Origin: Pseudevernia furfuracea
Lineage: Eukaryota; Ascomycota; Lecanoromycetes; Lecanorales; Parmeliaceae
Assembly (NCBI GenBank): GCA_022315425.1
Contig: JAIUPT010000038.1
Span: 434,001 to 498,000, forward strand
Length of the DNA stretch: 64,000 nt
Direction: 5' to 3'
The translations under genes were made by a program, and so were the position numbers. The notes beneath the pieces were generated by a model, which ran no database searches, had not been told where the DNA came from, and saw only the letters and a program-made list of their open reading frames with translations. Below, piece after piece: positions 1 to 8,848 of this stretch (positions within the stretch are counted from its first letter, which is position 1; every line of letters begins with the position of its first letter).

Positions 1-180
1 ATGTAGGTGTATTGAATAAGACAACTAGATACAGGACAACTATGTACTGGGAGGGAAGGCCATATATGTATGGCTGAGTGAACCTGCCAAGGCACGCTAA
101 GCCTAAAAGGGATAGTGTGTCAACAAAGGAATGCTAACACAGGCAGGTGTCACCAAGGGATGCGGGGTACGCTCGTAACA
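1..180 (-). repeat. 3' LTR of the intact gypsy element (first 26 bases outside window)
   Basis: Identical base for base to 6746-6925. On the plus strand it ends in CTCGTAACA, so in element orientation it begins TGTTACGAG. The TATA-like stretch near 62-72 and the ATCTAGTTGT motif (minus strand of 21-30) are those described for the 5' LTR. Confidence 0.97.
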
Positions 181-183
181 CTA

Positions 184-197
184 CCCCCCCCCTCCGA
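184..197 (-). other. Polypurine tract of the gypsy element
   Basis: Immediately inside the 3' LTR the minus strand reads a G-rich run (GGAGGGGGGGGG then TAG) followed by the LTR start. This is the expected position and composition for plus-strand DNA priming. The same tract lies beside the LTR of the element at 29141-31394, and an A-converted version lies beside the RIPed LTR at 28037. Confidence 0.85.
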
Positions 198-720
198 AAA
201 GACATGTCCTCATGGCTGTACTAGAGTCTTTCGCTATGCATGCAGGTGCAAGAAAGACAAAAAGCAGAAAACATGATGCTGGGGGCTGGCGCTATCCTTT
301 TCTGCTGTGGAGCTGACACCCAGTTGCTCCGGTGACATCTTGGCGATGCCATGTCGCTAGCATGACGTCATGCGGTCGCAGGGGTGCTGGAATGGCCTCC
401 ATTGGTGAAGAGTTGAAGAAATGGTGGCCATTAATGGTTTTTGGTGTAGGTGGCCTACACGAAAGTTGATTTGCGGCCGGAGAAGAAAATCGCTGAATGA
501 AGGCCTATTATTGGTTCGTTAGACGACCCGAACCGTTAGCCGCGCGCTAAAGACGTCACGTCGTTGCTTTCTCAGTGTCGACGCAACATTTGCCTACTAT
601 TGCAGCAGGATTGGCCTGATCCGGTGCCTCAGGGCCATTGCTGAAGGTGTAATAAAGGGTTCTGAGAGGTGAACGCAGGCCTGAGACTGAGTATTGCAGT
701 ATTTGTAGACGTTGGATCGT
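198..720 (-). other. 3' untranslated region of the gypsy element
   Basis: About 520 bases between the pol stop and the polypurine tract, with no convincing coding sequence. Much of it (198-540) is closely similar to 29353-29700 in the non-autonomous element. The two elements are therefore related by more than their LTRs. Confidence 0.75.
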
Positions 721-3700
721 CTAGCGAAGGGCCTTGGGGTATTTCTTATGGAATTCTTCGACGACGTCCTTGGCGTTGTCGAACTCGCCCCTGTCGGCGT
801 CATACCAGGTGAGGTCTTTGTCAAAGCCTTCCCAATTGACTTGGTATTTGAGTCGGCCCCAAGGCTTTTTGGAAGCGAGGATGTCGTCTACTACCCATTC
901 TTCCAAGCCGTCAACCATTGTTGGCTCCGGGGGAGGATCCTTCTGGCCTGGTAAGGGGTCTGTGGCGGCTAGACTCAACAGTTTGGGGCTGAAAACGTCA
1001 TGTATTCGCATGGTTTTGGGCAGTTCCAGTCTATACGACGAACCTACCAAGGCCTTGATCTTGAATGGACCATATTTCTTGTCATCAAGTTTCTTGGAAG
1101 GCCGGGTGCTGATGATGTTTTTGCTGTTGAGGAAGACCAAATCTCCTTCCTTGAATTTGACGTCCAGTCTATGCTGATTTACCTGGGCAATCATGGCTCT
1201 CTGGGCTCTGTCCATGTTGCCTCGGATGTATTCCAAGACCTTCTGCATGTTGTCAGCAATGTTTTCGGCCTTGGCGGCGTCTAGGCGTTTCCGAGTGGTA
1301 GCGTAGGCCGTGGAGTCCTTGCTGAAGCTCATGCGTGGATGGAATCCTTTATTGGCATAGAACGGGGTGACTCCGGTGGACGACGAGACTCCGTCGTTGT
1401 CTGCGAATTCCGCCATGGATATCCACTTAGCCCAGTCGTCTTGCATATAGTTGCAATAGGTCCGCAGGTGACGTTCAAGGTCTTGGTTGCTGCGTTCCGT
1501 CTGACCGTCTGTCTGAGGGTGGAATGCGGTGGATAGTTTTGCTGTAATGCCAAGGCGTGTGCAGAAAGACTTCCACACAGTGGCAACAAACTGAGGGCCT
1601 CGGTCCGACACTATTGATGACGGTAGTCCGTGAAGGCGAAAGATATGGTTGACGAGCATTTCCGCAGTGTATTCGGCTGAGGTGCCTTCGTCAGTGGCAG
1701 TGCATGGAATGTAGTGACGTTCCTTGGTCAGCCGGTCCACTACTACAAAAATGGCGTTATGTCCTTCCGATTGTGGCAGGCCGACGATAAAATCCATGGA
1801 TATGTCCTGCCAACGTTTCTGTGGAATTGGGAGGGGCTGAATTAGGCCGTGTTCGCGGTCTCTAGACGCCTTGGACCTCTGACATTTGTAGCAGTTACGA
1901 ATGTAAGTGGTCACCGTGTTCTTCATGCCTCGCCAGTAGTATTCACGGCGGAGCAACTCATACGTTCGGTTAACCCCTGGGTGACCGCAAGCGGGTTGGT
2001 CATGGATCTCGGTAATGAGGTCAGTGTACATTTGCTGGGGGACCCATAGCCTGTCCTTGTGGTACAGTATGCCGTCGTCCATCGAGCATTTGGCGAGGGT
2101 GATGCCATTCAGTTTCTCCTTGCCTTCGGTAATCGCGTCACGAATTTCAGAGCACTCCTCGTCATCCTTATTGGCGATGACCACTCTATGGTAAATGGGG
2201 TCGTCAATTGCATTGATGGCGTATTCCGTGCCATCGAGTTCCAAGCGGTCTGGAGTTAGAATGGTTTGGTACTGTTGTCTAACCCTTTCGTCGTTGGGAC
2301 TGCTAGGTTTTGATCCAGCCATTCTGGTAAGGGCGTCTGCCTTAACATTTTGTGGACCAGGTCTGTAGACTATTTTGATATTGTATTCGGAAAGCATGTC
2401 CAAATAACGGGCCTGTCGACGGCTAAGGTCTCTTCCTTCGGCGAAGTACATTAGGCCCTTGTGGTCAGTGAAGATCTTGACTGGGACGTCCGTGCATTCC
2501 AATTCGGGTCGCCAGTGCTCGAGGCAACGAATAATGGCCAGCAACTCCTTGTCGTAGATTTGATAGTTGCATTCCGCCGGTGTGAGGTTCTTGCTGTAGA
2601 AAGCAACCGGGTGTAAGACTCCTTCGTCGTCATATTGGGAAAGAACCCCACCGTTGACGTAATCGGAAGAGTCGGTCTCGAGTATGGCCTCTTTGGACCT
2701 GTCAAAATGACGCAAGGCTGGGGCCTGGGTGACTACTATTTTGAGTTGGTTGAATGCTTGCTGACATGCAGTAGACCACTCAAAAATGACGTCTTTGCGT
2801 GTGAGGCGGACGAGTGGTTTAACAATTTTCGAGAAGTCTTTGATAAACCGTCTATAAAAATTGCAAAAGCCAACGAAGGACTGAGTTTCCTTGAGGTTGG
2901 TCGGTGTACGCCAGTCGACCACTGCGTCAACCTTACTCGGGTCCATTCGTAGGCCTTCGGTAGATATGAGAAGCCCCAAGAATTTGGTTTCTTGGACGTG
3001 GAATTCGCACTTGAGAATGTCCACCTGCAGACCGGCCTCTCGTAGTCTCTGGAGGATAAGTCGAACATGTTTGACGTGTTCCTTCTTGGTCTTGCTGTAA
3101 ATGAGAATGTCGTCCAGGTATGCCTGGCAGAAGTCATTGAGGTAGTCGAAAAGGATATCATTCATGTACTGTTGATAGTTGGCGGGCCCATTGGTCAGTC
3201 CGAATGGCAACACTCGGTACTTGTATGCCCCAAGAGAGGTGATAAAGGTAGTGAAATCTTCGCTATCCGGGTGCATTCGGAGTTTGTTGAATGCTGCTAT
3301 GATATCCAGGCGTGTCATGTACTTGCAACCCTGGATTCTGGCCAGAACTTCATCTATGAGGGGAATGGGATAGCGGTTCCTCTTGGTTATTTGGTTGAGT
3401 CTTCTGTAGTCGACACAAAACCGCAGGCCACCATTTGGCTTCTCAGCGAATAGTATGGGGGAGGCGAATGGTGCTTGGCTGGGGACTATGAAGCCTTTCT
3501 TCAAATGCTCGTCCAAATACTTCTTGACCTGTTCCAACTTTGGGCCCGAAATGGGATAGATGCGGCTGCGAGGAAGTTTTGCCTTGTCAGCCCCGTCTAT
3601 AAATTCCAATTTGTGGTCACATTCTCGGTGGGGAGGCAATTCGTCTGCCTTAGACCTGTCGAATACGTCCAAGAAGTCATGGTATTCCTCCGGCAACTTC

Positions 3701-4653
3701 TTCTTGACGTCCTCGGGGGTTAATTCCTCCGTGTTATTGACTCGGACAGCAGTATATGATCCACAGCATTTCTTGTATTTGAGTTTCGAATCGCATGGGC
3801 ACGGTCCATTGACTGGTATCCGCGAGTTTCGAACGAACGGTGGCGGTGCAGAGTTATGAATCTCGCTTGGTGTTATGCTGAACAACTTATTTGCCTTATT
3901 ACTTGTCAGCATGTGAAACGCAGATGCTCCTATTTCTACGATATTCAGTGTATCTGGTGACGAGGTTCGTTGTTCCTTTGCGGCCCTTGAACTAGAAGTC
4001 CTTCGTGGTTTAGAAGGCTGCTCAGAGGAGGATGGTGACTCGGAGGCGGTCTCGTAGCCCTCGTCTTCGCACGTAGGAGTCGGAGGTCGCTTGAGAGTAG
4101 GTGAGGGAGATATTGATGGACTTGATGGACTTGGTGTAGGCAAGAAAGACAAATCCTTCGGTGATAACGTTTGATTCCCATCGTGCTCGCAACGACCGGG
4201 CACGAATAGAATCTTATCCTTTAACATATCCAGCAAGACTTCATGCTTGTTCATCCATGGTTTACCCAATATCAAGTCGTGTTGTATGGGAGCGATCAAC
4301 ATGGGGCATGTCCCTTCCCTATGGCCATTGACGTCCAGTCCAGGAAGGAGACAGTGTGTAATAGGTCTTTTGGACAGTTTTCCATCATAGCCTCGCAATG
4401 GCTTGGGTACAGACAGTGGGACTACTTCGAGTTCCAATTCTTTGCATGCTTGGGCCACGCGAGACTCATTAAGGACGGTGTTGGCCCCCGTGCAGCCGCT
4501 GTCGACCAGGGTGTCCTTGAAAACGCATTTCTTGTCCTGTGAGAATAGTGTAGTCACTGTCCGGAATGGACGGCGTGTCAATGGATCGTTGGGAGTATTC
4601 ACTAGGCACACTTCGTCGTTGCCTCTTTCCGTGTCTTTGAAAGAGGCTAGGCG
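721..4653 (-). CDS. pol: Pol polyprotein (protease, SEC-C motif, RT, RNase H, integrase, chromodomain)
   Basis: The open frame runs from the gag/pol slippery site to the stop at 721 (about 1310 codons). In order: aspartic protease motif DSG near 4503-4495; a serine-rich spacer; a SEC-C-like cysteine cluster (CPC, eight residues, CC) near 3770-3810; reverse transcriptase with YLDD at 3109-3120; RNase H beginning around the ETDSSD motif near 2680; an integrase HHCC zinc finger near 1870-2030; an integrase core with the D of MDFIVG near 1795, the D of SDRGPQF near 1610 and a DGQTERSN segment near 1500; and a C-terminal chromodomain (WVVDDIL ... YQVNWEGF) near 750-900. No ATG is needed because the frame is entered by -1 frameshifting from gag. 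All catalytic residues I looked for are present, so the protein may be functional. Confidence 0.95.
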   Translation of the reverse strand, partial: RLASFKDTERGNDEVCLVNTPNDPLTRRPFRTVTTLFSQDKKCVFKDTLVDSGCTGANTVLNESRVAQACKELELEVVPLSVPKPLRGYDGKLSKRPITHCLLPGLDVNGHREGTCPMLIAPIQHDLILGKPWMNKHEVLLDMLKDKILFVPGRCEHDGNQTLSPKDLSFLPTPSPSSPSISPSPTLKRPPTPTCEDEGYETASESPSSSEQPSKPRRTSSSRAAKEQRTSSPDTLNIVEIGASAFHMLTSNKANKLFSITPSEIHNSAPPPFVRNSRIPVNGPCPCDSKLKYKKCCGSYTAVRVNNTEELTPEDVKKKLPEEYHDFLDVFDRSKADELPPHRECDHKLEFIDGADKAKLPRSRIYPISGPKLEQVKKYLDEHLKKGFIVPSQAPFASPILFAEKPNGGLRFCVDYRRLNQITKRNRYPIPLIDEVLARIQGCKYMTRLDIIAAFNKLRMHPDSEDFTTFITSLGAYKYRVLPFGLTNGPANYQQYMNDILFDYLNDFCQAYLDDILIYSKTKKEHVKHVRLILQRLREAGLQVDILKCEFHVQETKFLGLLISTEGLRMDPSKVDAVVDWRTPTNLKETQSFVGFCNFYRRFIKDFSKIVKPLVRLTRKDVIFEWSTACQQAFNQLKIVVTQAPALRHFDRSKEAILETDSSDYVNGGVLSQYDDEGVLHPVAFYSKNLTPAECNYQIYDKELLAIIRCLEHWRPELECTDVPVKIFTDHKGLMYFAEGRDLSRRQARYLDMLSEYNIKIVYRPGPQNVKADALTRMAGSKPSSPNDERVRQQYQTILTPDRLELDGTEYAINAIDDPIYHRVVIANKDDEECSEIRDAITEGKEKLNGITLAKCSMDDGILYHKDRLWVPQQMYTDLITEIHDQPACGHPGVNRTYELLRREYYWRGMKNTVTTYIRNCYKCQRSKASRDREHGLIQPLPIPQKRWQDISMDFIVGLPQSEGHNAIFVVVDRLTKERHYIPCTATDEGTSAEYTAEMLVNHIFRLHGLPSSIVSDRGPQFVATVWKSFCTRLGITAKLSTAFHPQTDGQTERSNQDLERHLRTYCNYMQDDWAKWISMAEFADNDGVSSSTGVTPFYANKGFHPRMSFSKDSTAYATTRKRLDAAKAENIADNMQKVLEYIRGNMDRAQRAMIAQVNQHRLDVKFKEGDLVFLNSKNIISTRPSKKLDDKKYGPFKIKALVGSSYRLELPKTMRIHDVFSPKLLSLAATDPLPGQKDPPPEPTMVDGLEEWVVDDILASKKPWGRLKYQVNWEGFDKDLTWYDADRGEFDNAKDVVEEFHKKYPKALR

Positions 4654-4659
4654 TTTCCC
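4622..4659 (-). promoter_or_regulatory. -1 ribosomal frameshift site: heptamer GGGAAAC plus hairpin
   Basis: In the gag frame the minus strand reads G GGA AAC at 4659-4653, a canonical X XXY YYZ heptamer, two codons before the gag TAG. Six bases later lies a perfect 8-bp stem, CCTCTTTC (4646-4639) pairing with GAAAGAGG (4629-4622), around a nine-base loop. Slipping back one base puts the ribosome exactly into the pol frame. Seen directly; the activity is inferred from general -1 frameshift rules. Confidence 0.9.
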
Positions 4660-6002
4660 GAGTCGGAAGAGTTAGCATCGTGATACTCCTCATCGTCGTC
4701 AATGGGGTCCTCAGTGTCGTAAGCGTCCATGGCGTGTACTCTGGCGTCCAGTGCGGCCTTTTTTCCGGCCTGGGTCTGCTCATTTGGGCAGTCCCTCTTC
4801 TGATGGCCTGGGCGTCCACATTGAAAGCATATATACTCTTCCTTCACCACAGGGGCGGAAGGTGTCTTGCTTGCAGGGGTGGCCGGTGTAGCCGGTGTAG
4901 TAACGGGAGTGGCACGTCTTGCTGGAACGACATAGGTTGAAGAAAGGCCGGAGCGAGACGTATAGGTCTTCTTTGGAATCTCAACCTGTTTGTTAAGGTC
5001 CTTGGCACGCATGGCGTTGTTCGTCTTGATCAGGTAGTCCCTCATTGCTGTGAGGGAGGTAAACTGTCCATTGAGGCCGCTGACACCGCTGAATTTGGTG
5101 TAAAGTTTAGGATTTAACTTCTTTGGGAGATCATGCATTAGGTGAGTCTCATTGTAAGCGAGTTCTTCGCCTAACAGCTTGAAATCTGAGTAGAAATCGC
5201 GGAAAGTCTGCGCTGGGTCCTGCCTCAGAGAGTCGTATTCTCGCATTGCGTTTTCGGTACGATCAATGTCCTTGTAGGCGTCAGCGAGGTCATTCATGAC
5301 GTCTTTGACGGTCAAATAGGGATTGGATGACTCGGGTTGGCGGCGTAGTGCCACTATCTTGGCTGTCTTGCCTCCGACTCGATTGACTACATAGATAATT
5401 CGTGACCGCTCCGTTGGATAGTGGTTCGCATTAACTATGAGTTTGTCCAGCATAGCGTTGGACCAGGCGTCCCAAGTAGGGTCGTCGTCATTTGTAAACA
5501 TCGCTGGATCTGGCATGCGAGTGGTTTTGTTCTTCTTGCGTGTTGCAGAGGGAACTCCAGCGGGGGAGAAAGGTTCAGACTCAGCTTGCTTAACAGCCGG
5601 ATGAGGGGCATTGAGTTGTTGCTGTGATGCGTCTAGATACTTCCTCTTGTAGTCGCGAATGGTGTTATGACACTCCATGAGGTTGTTTTCGAGTTGGACA
5701 TTATCAGCCTTGAGGAGGTCCCGTTCCTGTTCCAAGTCGACCTTCTTCTGACTCATAGTGTCATACTTGGCGGCTACATGAAGACATTGGTCTCGTTGGA
5801 AGCGAAGGTCTTCTAGCATTTTCATGACTTCGGTTGGCCGATTTTGAGTCCATAGTTGCAACTGGTCGATACTGAATATTTGCCAGGCGTCTATGATGTC
5901 GACGTCATCATCCCGCTGGGGCATCACTGAGGTGCGTCTGTCCTTGTATTGTTTCCTCACCTCGTTGAGGGCGTCGGGGTCTTGAATGGCGTCCTTTGTC
6001 AT
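4647..6002 (-). CDS. gag: Gag polyprotein with CCHC zinc knuckle
   Basis: 451 residues starting at an ATG at 6002. Residues about 70-125 are rich in E, K, L and Q in a coiled-coil-like pattern. The middle (about 165-340) is a retrotransposon Gag domain (segment DPTWDAWSNAMLDKL onward, ending around LMHDLPKKLNPKLY). Near residue 405 is the nucleocapsid knuckle CFQCGRPGHQKRDC (CX2CX4HX4C). The acidic tail ends SSDSGNA. Gag would assemble the virus-like particle and package element RNA. The last codons overlap the slippery site, so most ribosomes stop here and a minority would make Gag-Pol. The RIPed relative at 17503-17703 still shows the same Gag segment. Confidence 0.95.
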   Translation of the reverse strand: MTKDAIQDPDALNEVRKQYKDRRTSVMPQRDDDVDIIDAWQIFSIDQLQLWTQNRPTEVMKMLEDLRFQRDQCLHVAAKYDTMSQKKVDLEQERDLLKADNVQLENNLMECHNTIRDYKRKYLDASQQQLNAPHPAVKQAESEPFSPAGVPSATRKKNKTTRMPDPAMFTNDDDPTWDAWSNAMLDKLIVNANHYPTERSRIIYVVNRVGGKTAKIVALRRQPESSNPYLTVKDVMNDLADAYKDIDRTENAMREYDSLRQDPAQTFRDFYSDFKLLGEELAYNETHLMHDLPKKLNPKLYTKFSGVSGLNGQFTSLTAMRDYLIKTNNAMRAKDLNKQVEIPKKTYTSRSGLSSTYVVPARRATPVTTPATPATPASKTPSAPVVKEEYICFQCGRPGHQKRDCPNEQTQAGKKAALDARVHAMDAYDTEDPIDDDEEYHDANSSDSGNA

Positions 6003-6707
6003 GTTGAAAGATTTCGCTGAGGAGGGAAGGAGAGAGCGGTCAAGTTACTCCGTGAAGTAAGGTGACAGCCAGGCAGGAAGTGTTAGAGAGGATCAAAGTG
6101 TTTTTACTCTTGTTCCGATGTTGAAAGAAAAAAGTGTCAAAAAGCTGCGGGATGCCGGTTTTCTTTGTTTCTGATGCAACTTTTTTGTTTGCTGACCGTT
6201 TGACACCTAGCAAAGAATGTGAATGCTTTGAAGTGTGTTCTTTGTGAAGGTGTTGTTCTGATGGGGTGGTTTGTTGACAAATTCAGGTGTGAAGCCCCGG
6301 CGGGGTAGAATTTGCGGGCAGAGAAGCAGTATCAGCCTCAGAGAAGGTTTTCTTGCGGAGGGTACTGTGAAGGCGTTTGTGAACCGAATCGAGCGCCGTT
6401 CAGACCCCTTGTATTGGAACGTTTTGTCCTTGGAATGAGACGTTCAGAACTCGGTTTGGATGTGTGGTTGGAAAAATTTTTGTGGTGGTTGGTTTTGGTG
6501 ATTTCTTTCTCATTCGCTAACCTTACGAATGTTCCAGCTATTCTTTATCCTCTGGCTGTCACGAGACCGTTTTTCGCCTTGAAAACGTTTTACCTGTATG
6601 GTAGGCTAACCCAGGGATACGATGTCTCACCAATACTAAGTTCTTGACAAAGCTCCTGTCAGTCAACTTCTTTGAATTCGATTGCTGTCACGAATGGAGT
6701 GAGGGTG
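6003..6707 (-). other. 5' leader of the gypsy element
   Basis: About 700 bases between the primer-binding site and gag. Reading frames here are short and not recognisable. Several blocks (around 6200-6300 and 6620-6660) are shared with the leader of the non-autonomous element at 30400-31190, which suggests conserved packaging or translation signals. That role is inference. Confidence 0.7.
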
Positions 6708-6717
6708 ATCTAGTTGT
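6708..6717 (-). other. Primer-binding site, complementary to the element's own LTR (self-priming)
   Basis: Two bases inside the 5' LTR the transcript would read ACAACTAGAT. The same LTR contains its exact complement ATCTAGTTGT (minus strand of 6766-6775), about 30 bases downstream of the TATA-like box. That places it at the expected 5' end of the RNA. This is the arrangement known for Tf1/sushi-type self-priming elements. No tRNA 3' end was recognised. Confidence 0.85.
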
Positions 6718-6719
6718 AG

Positions 6720-6925
6720 TGTCAGGACCAGTACAGAGTCAAGTCATGTAGGTGTATTGAATAAGACAACTAGATACAGGACAACTATGTACTGGGAGGG
6801 AAGGCCATATATGTATGGCTGAGTGAACCTGCCAAGGCACGCTAAGCCTAAAAGGGATAGTGTGTCAACAAAGGAATGCTAACACAGGCAGGTGTCACCA
6901 AGGGATGCGGGGTACGCTCGTAACA
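6720..6925 (-). repeat. 5' LTR (206 bp) with TATA box and predicted RNA start
   Basis: In element orientation it begins TGTTACGAG and ends CCTGACA, with TGT...ACA termini. The minus strand carries CATATATGG around 6806-6814 as a likely TATA box. The predicted transcript start is ATCTAGTTGT at 6775. Solo or paired relatives lie at 10300, 15577, 17313, 28037, 29141 and 31193. Confidence 0.95.
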
Positions 6926-8580
6926 CGCAGAGTATATCTATTATATCTAACTTAAAGATTAGACGCATTAAAGATATCGACATAAGATCAAATTACTTCG
7001 CCTCTTATATTATCTTATCTTCGTTCACTTAATTTCTTTTGTTATTATTTTTATTCTTATTCTTCTTTTCGTCGTTCGTATCAATTCTCTAAATAATAAT
7101 ATTCATATTTAATTTCTTTAACTCTCTCGCCCTAGCTGTAACGAAACTAAAGAGAGAGACGACGAAAGACGTAGAGAAGTCGAAGACTTCGCCGAGAAAA
7201 GACGATTCGAAAATGTTAATCTCGTTAGCGAAGACTTCGTTCTTATCGTTATTATCTTTATTAACTTCGTGATTGTAATTGCTGCGATTGTTATTATTGT
7301 TATTACTGCTGTTATTACTGCTACTACTGCTGTTGATATCGTCGTTAACGTCGTTCTTCGTCGACGAGAGAGAATCGTTAGACGTCTGAGACGTCTTTGA
7401 GTTTATGAGAGATAGACTCGTCTAGCGAATCGTTAGCGCGACTGTTACATGCTTGAAACGTCTGTTGAACGTGAGAAAAAAATACTCTCAATCGAAGAAT
7501 ATCGTAAATGCTCTTTAGAGTCGTGTCAATTCGTTGAAGCGACTTGACTTGATTTAATTAAATCGTTAATGCGTTCGACTTTTTCTTTTTCTTAAGACGA
7601 TTCTAAACTCGCTTATAACGAAATAACTTAGCATTAAAAGATTTCACGCAGATATTCAAAAACGGCTCGTTAACATATTATAAATGTTTATATACTCACT
7701 CGCGACGAATAATACGCTCGCGATAAACGCGACGTCGTAATAAATTATTCGTTAGATATTTAATCTCTCACGCAGATAGAATCTTGAATTAAAATTAATA
7801 GACGCTTTAACTATATTTAAATTATAAATTATATGTGTTTACGTACGAATTCACAATCGATTCGTAGATCGACGTAATGAGCGCACTTTCGTAGCATCTC
7901 TCTTATCTTCGCGAAGATAATATTATAGTTATTCAAGATATGTTAATTCGCTATTCGAAGACAACGACAATAGAAGTTCTTAGTCAACGTCTTTATTCGT
8001 ACGAAGAATCGATTAACAATGCTATAAGAATAAAGTTATAAACGTGTTAAAAACGTATACGAAATTACAATTAATTTAATTTATCGCAGGGCGAAAGAGA
8101 ACGTAGATTGAGAAATTAATCGTCGAAAAGATCTAAGTAATTATAATCAAATAGATAATACGATAATATTTAGTGTAAATACAAAGAGTATAATATTTAC
8201 GTTTAATAACTGTGAATTAGAAAAAAGAGAAATGTGTTTTGCTGAAAGAAAAAGTTTAAAAAAATAAACTTATATATAACTCACGACTAGCGCATAACAA
8301 TTATTCACGTCGCGTATTCATAACGACGACGACGCGACGACGCAATTCACGACTTAAATAACAAACTTCACGTTATCTACGATTATACGAACATTTTCAC
8401 TTTTATACGCAAGACGTAGAGATATCACAATCTACGCATTTCAAATTGAGATTTATAATATTAACGCGAAGCTAATCTAAAAAAACTCTTTTTCTTATAT
8501 TCTTTCTGAGATTTAAAGAGTTTTAATAAGTCTGTTTAGAGCAATAAATTCGAGAACGAATTCTTAAAGAAAGAAGATTA
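6926..8580. repeat. AT-rich RIP-degraded repeat DNA, origin unknown
   Basis: Dense TA dinucleotides, few CA or TG, and stops in all frames. No family could be read through the mutations. The near-absence of CpA/TpG with retained CpG and TpA is the usual RIP pattern. Confidence 0.7.
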
Positions 8581-8848
8581 TATTAATAACGAATTTAAAA
8601 AAATAGCTATCGTATAAGCTCGAGAGTTATCGAGCGTAATCGAATCGCTTGATATACGTATATTAAGCGAATTCTTGACGTGAGAAGCTTAAGAGAATCA
8701 TATCTCGAAGTTTTTTATTTTTCTTTCTTAAGAATTAGTCTTACTATTAGATATACTATACGCAATATATATATCTTCGCTAAGTTCACATTGCTACACA
8801 ATTCTAGCCTGTCTTATATATATCTATATTATATAAGTTAGTCTAACA
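8581..8848. repeat. RIPed LTR of a second retrotransposon family (copy 1)
   Basis: About 268 bases aligning along their length with 54974-55241, mostly differing by transitions. The better copy starts TGTTAACAGC and ends GTCTAACA, the TG...CA termini of an LTR. Here the start is mutated to TATTAATAAC. The flanks do not show a clear 5-bp duplication, so this may be one LTR of a longer element. A Copia affiliation is only a guess from the TGTTA ends. Confidence 0.6.

Larger units (their letters stand above)
1..6925 (-). mobile_element. Intact chromodomain Ty3/gypsy LTR retrotransposon (chromovirus), truncated only by window edge
   Basis: The minus-strand order is LTR (6720-6925), primer-binding site, about 700-base leader, gag, pol, 3' untranslated region, polypurine tract, LTR (1-180). 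Pol carries protease, reverse transcriptase, RNase H, integrase and a C-terminal chromodomain, the order of Ty3/gypsy chromoviruses. The 180 bases of the left LTR inside the window are identical to the matching part of the right LTR, so insertion was recent. Neither reading frame has a stop and there is no RIP bias, unlike the related copy at about 15577-28242. It sits in already RIPed DNA. The target duplication cannot be checked because the left end is outside the window; the right flank begins CGCAG at 6926. Confidence 0.97.

Noticed and set aside
6312..6647. 111-codon plus-strand frame in the gypsy leader
   Set aside because: Antisense to the element, no domain, and its end is shared with the leader of the non-autonomous element as non-coding sequence.
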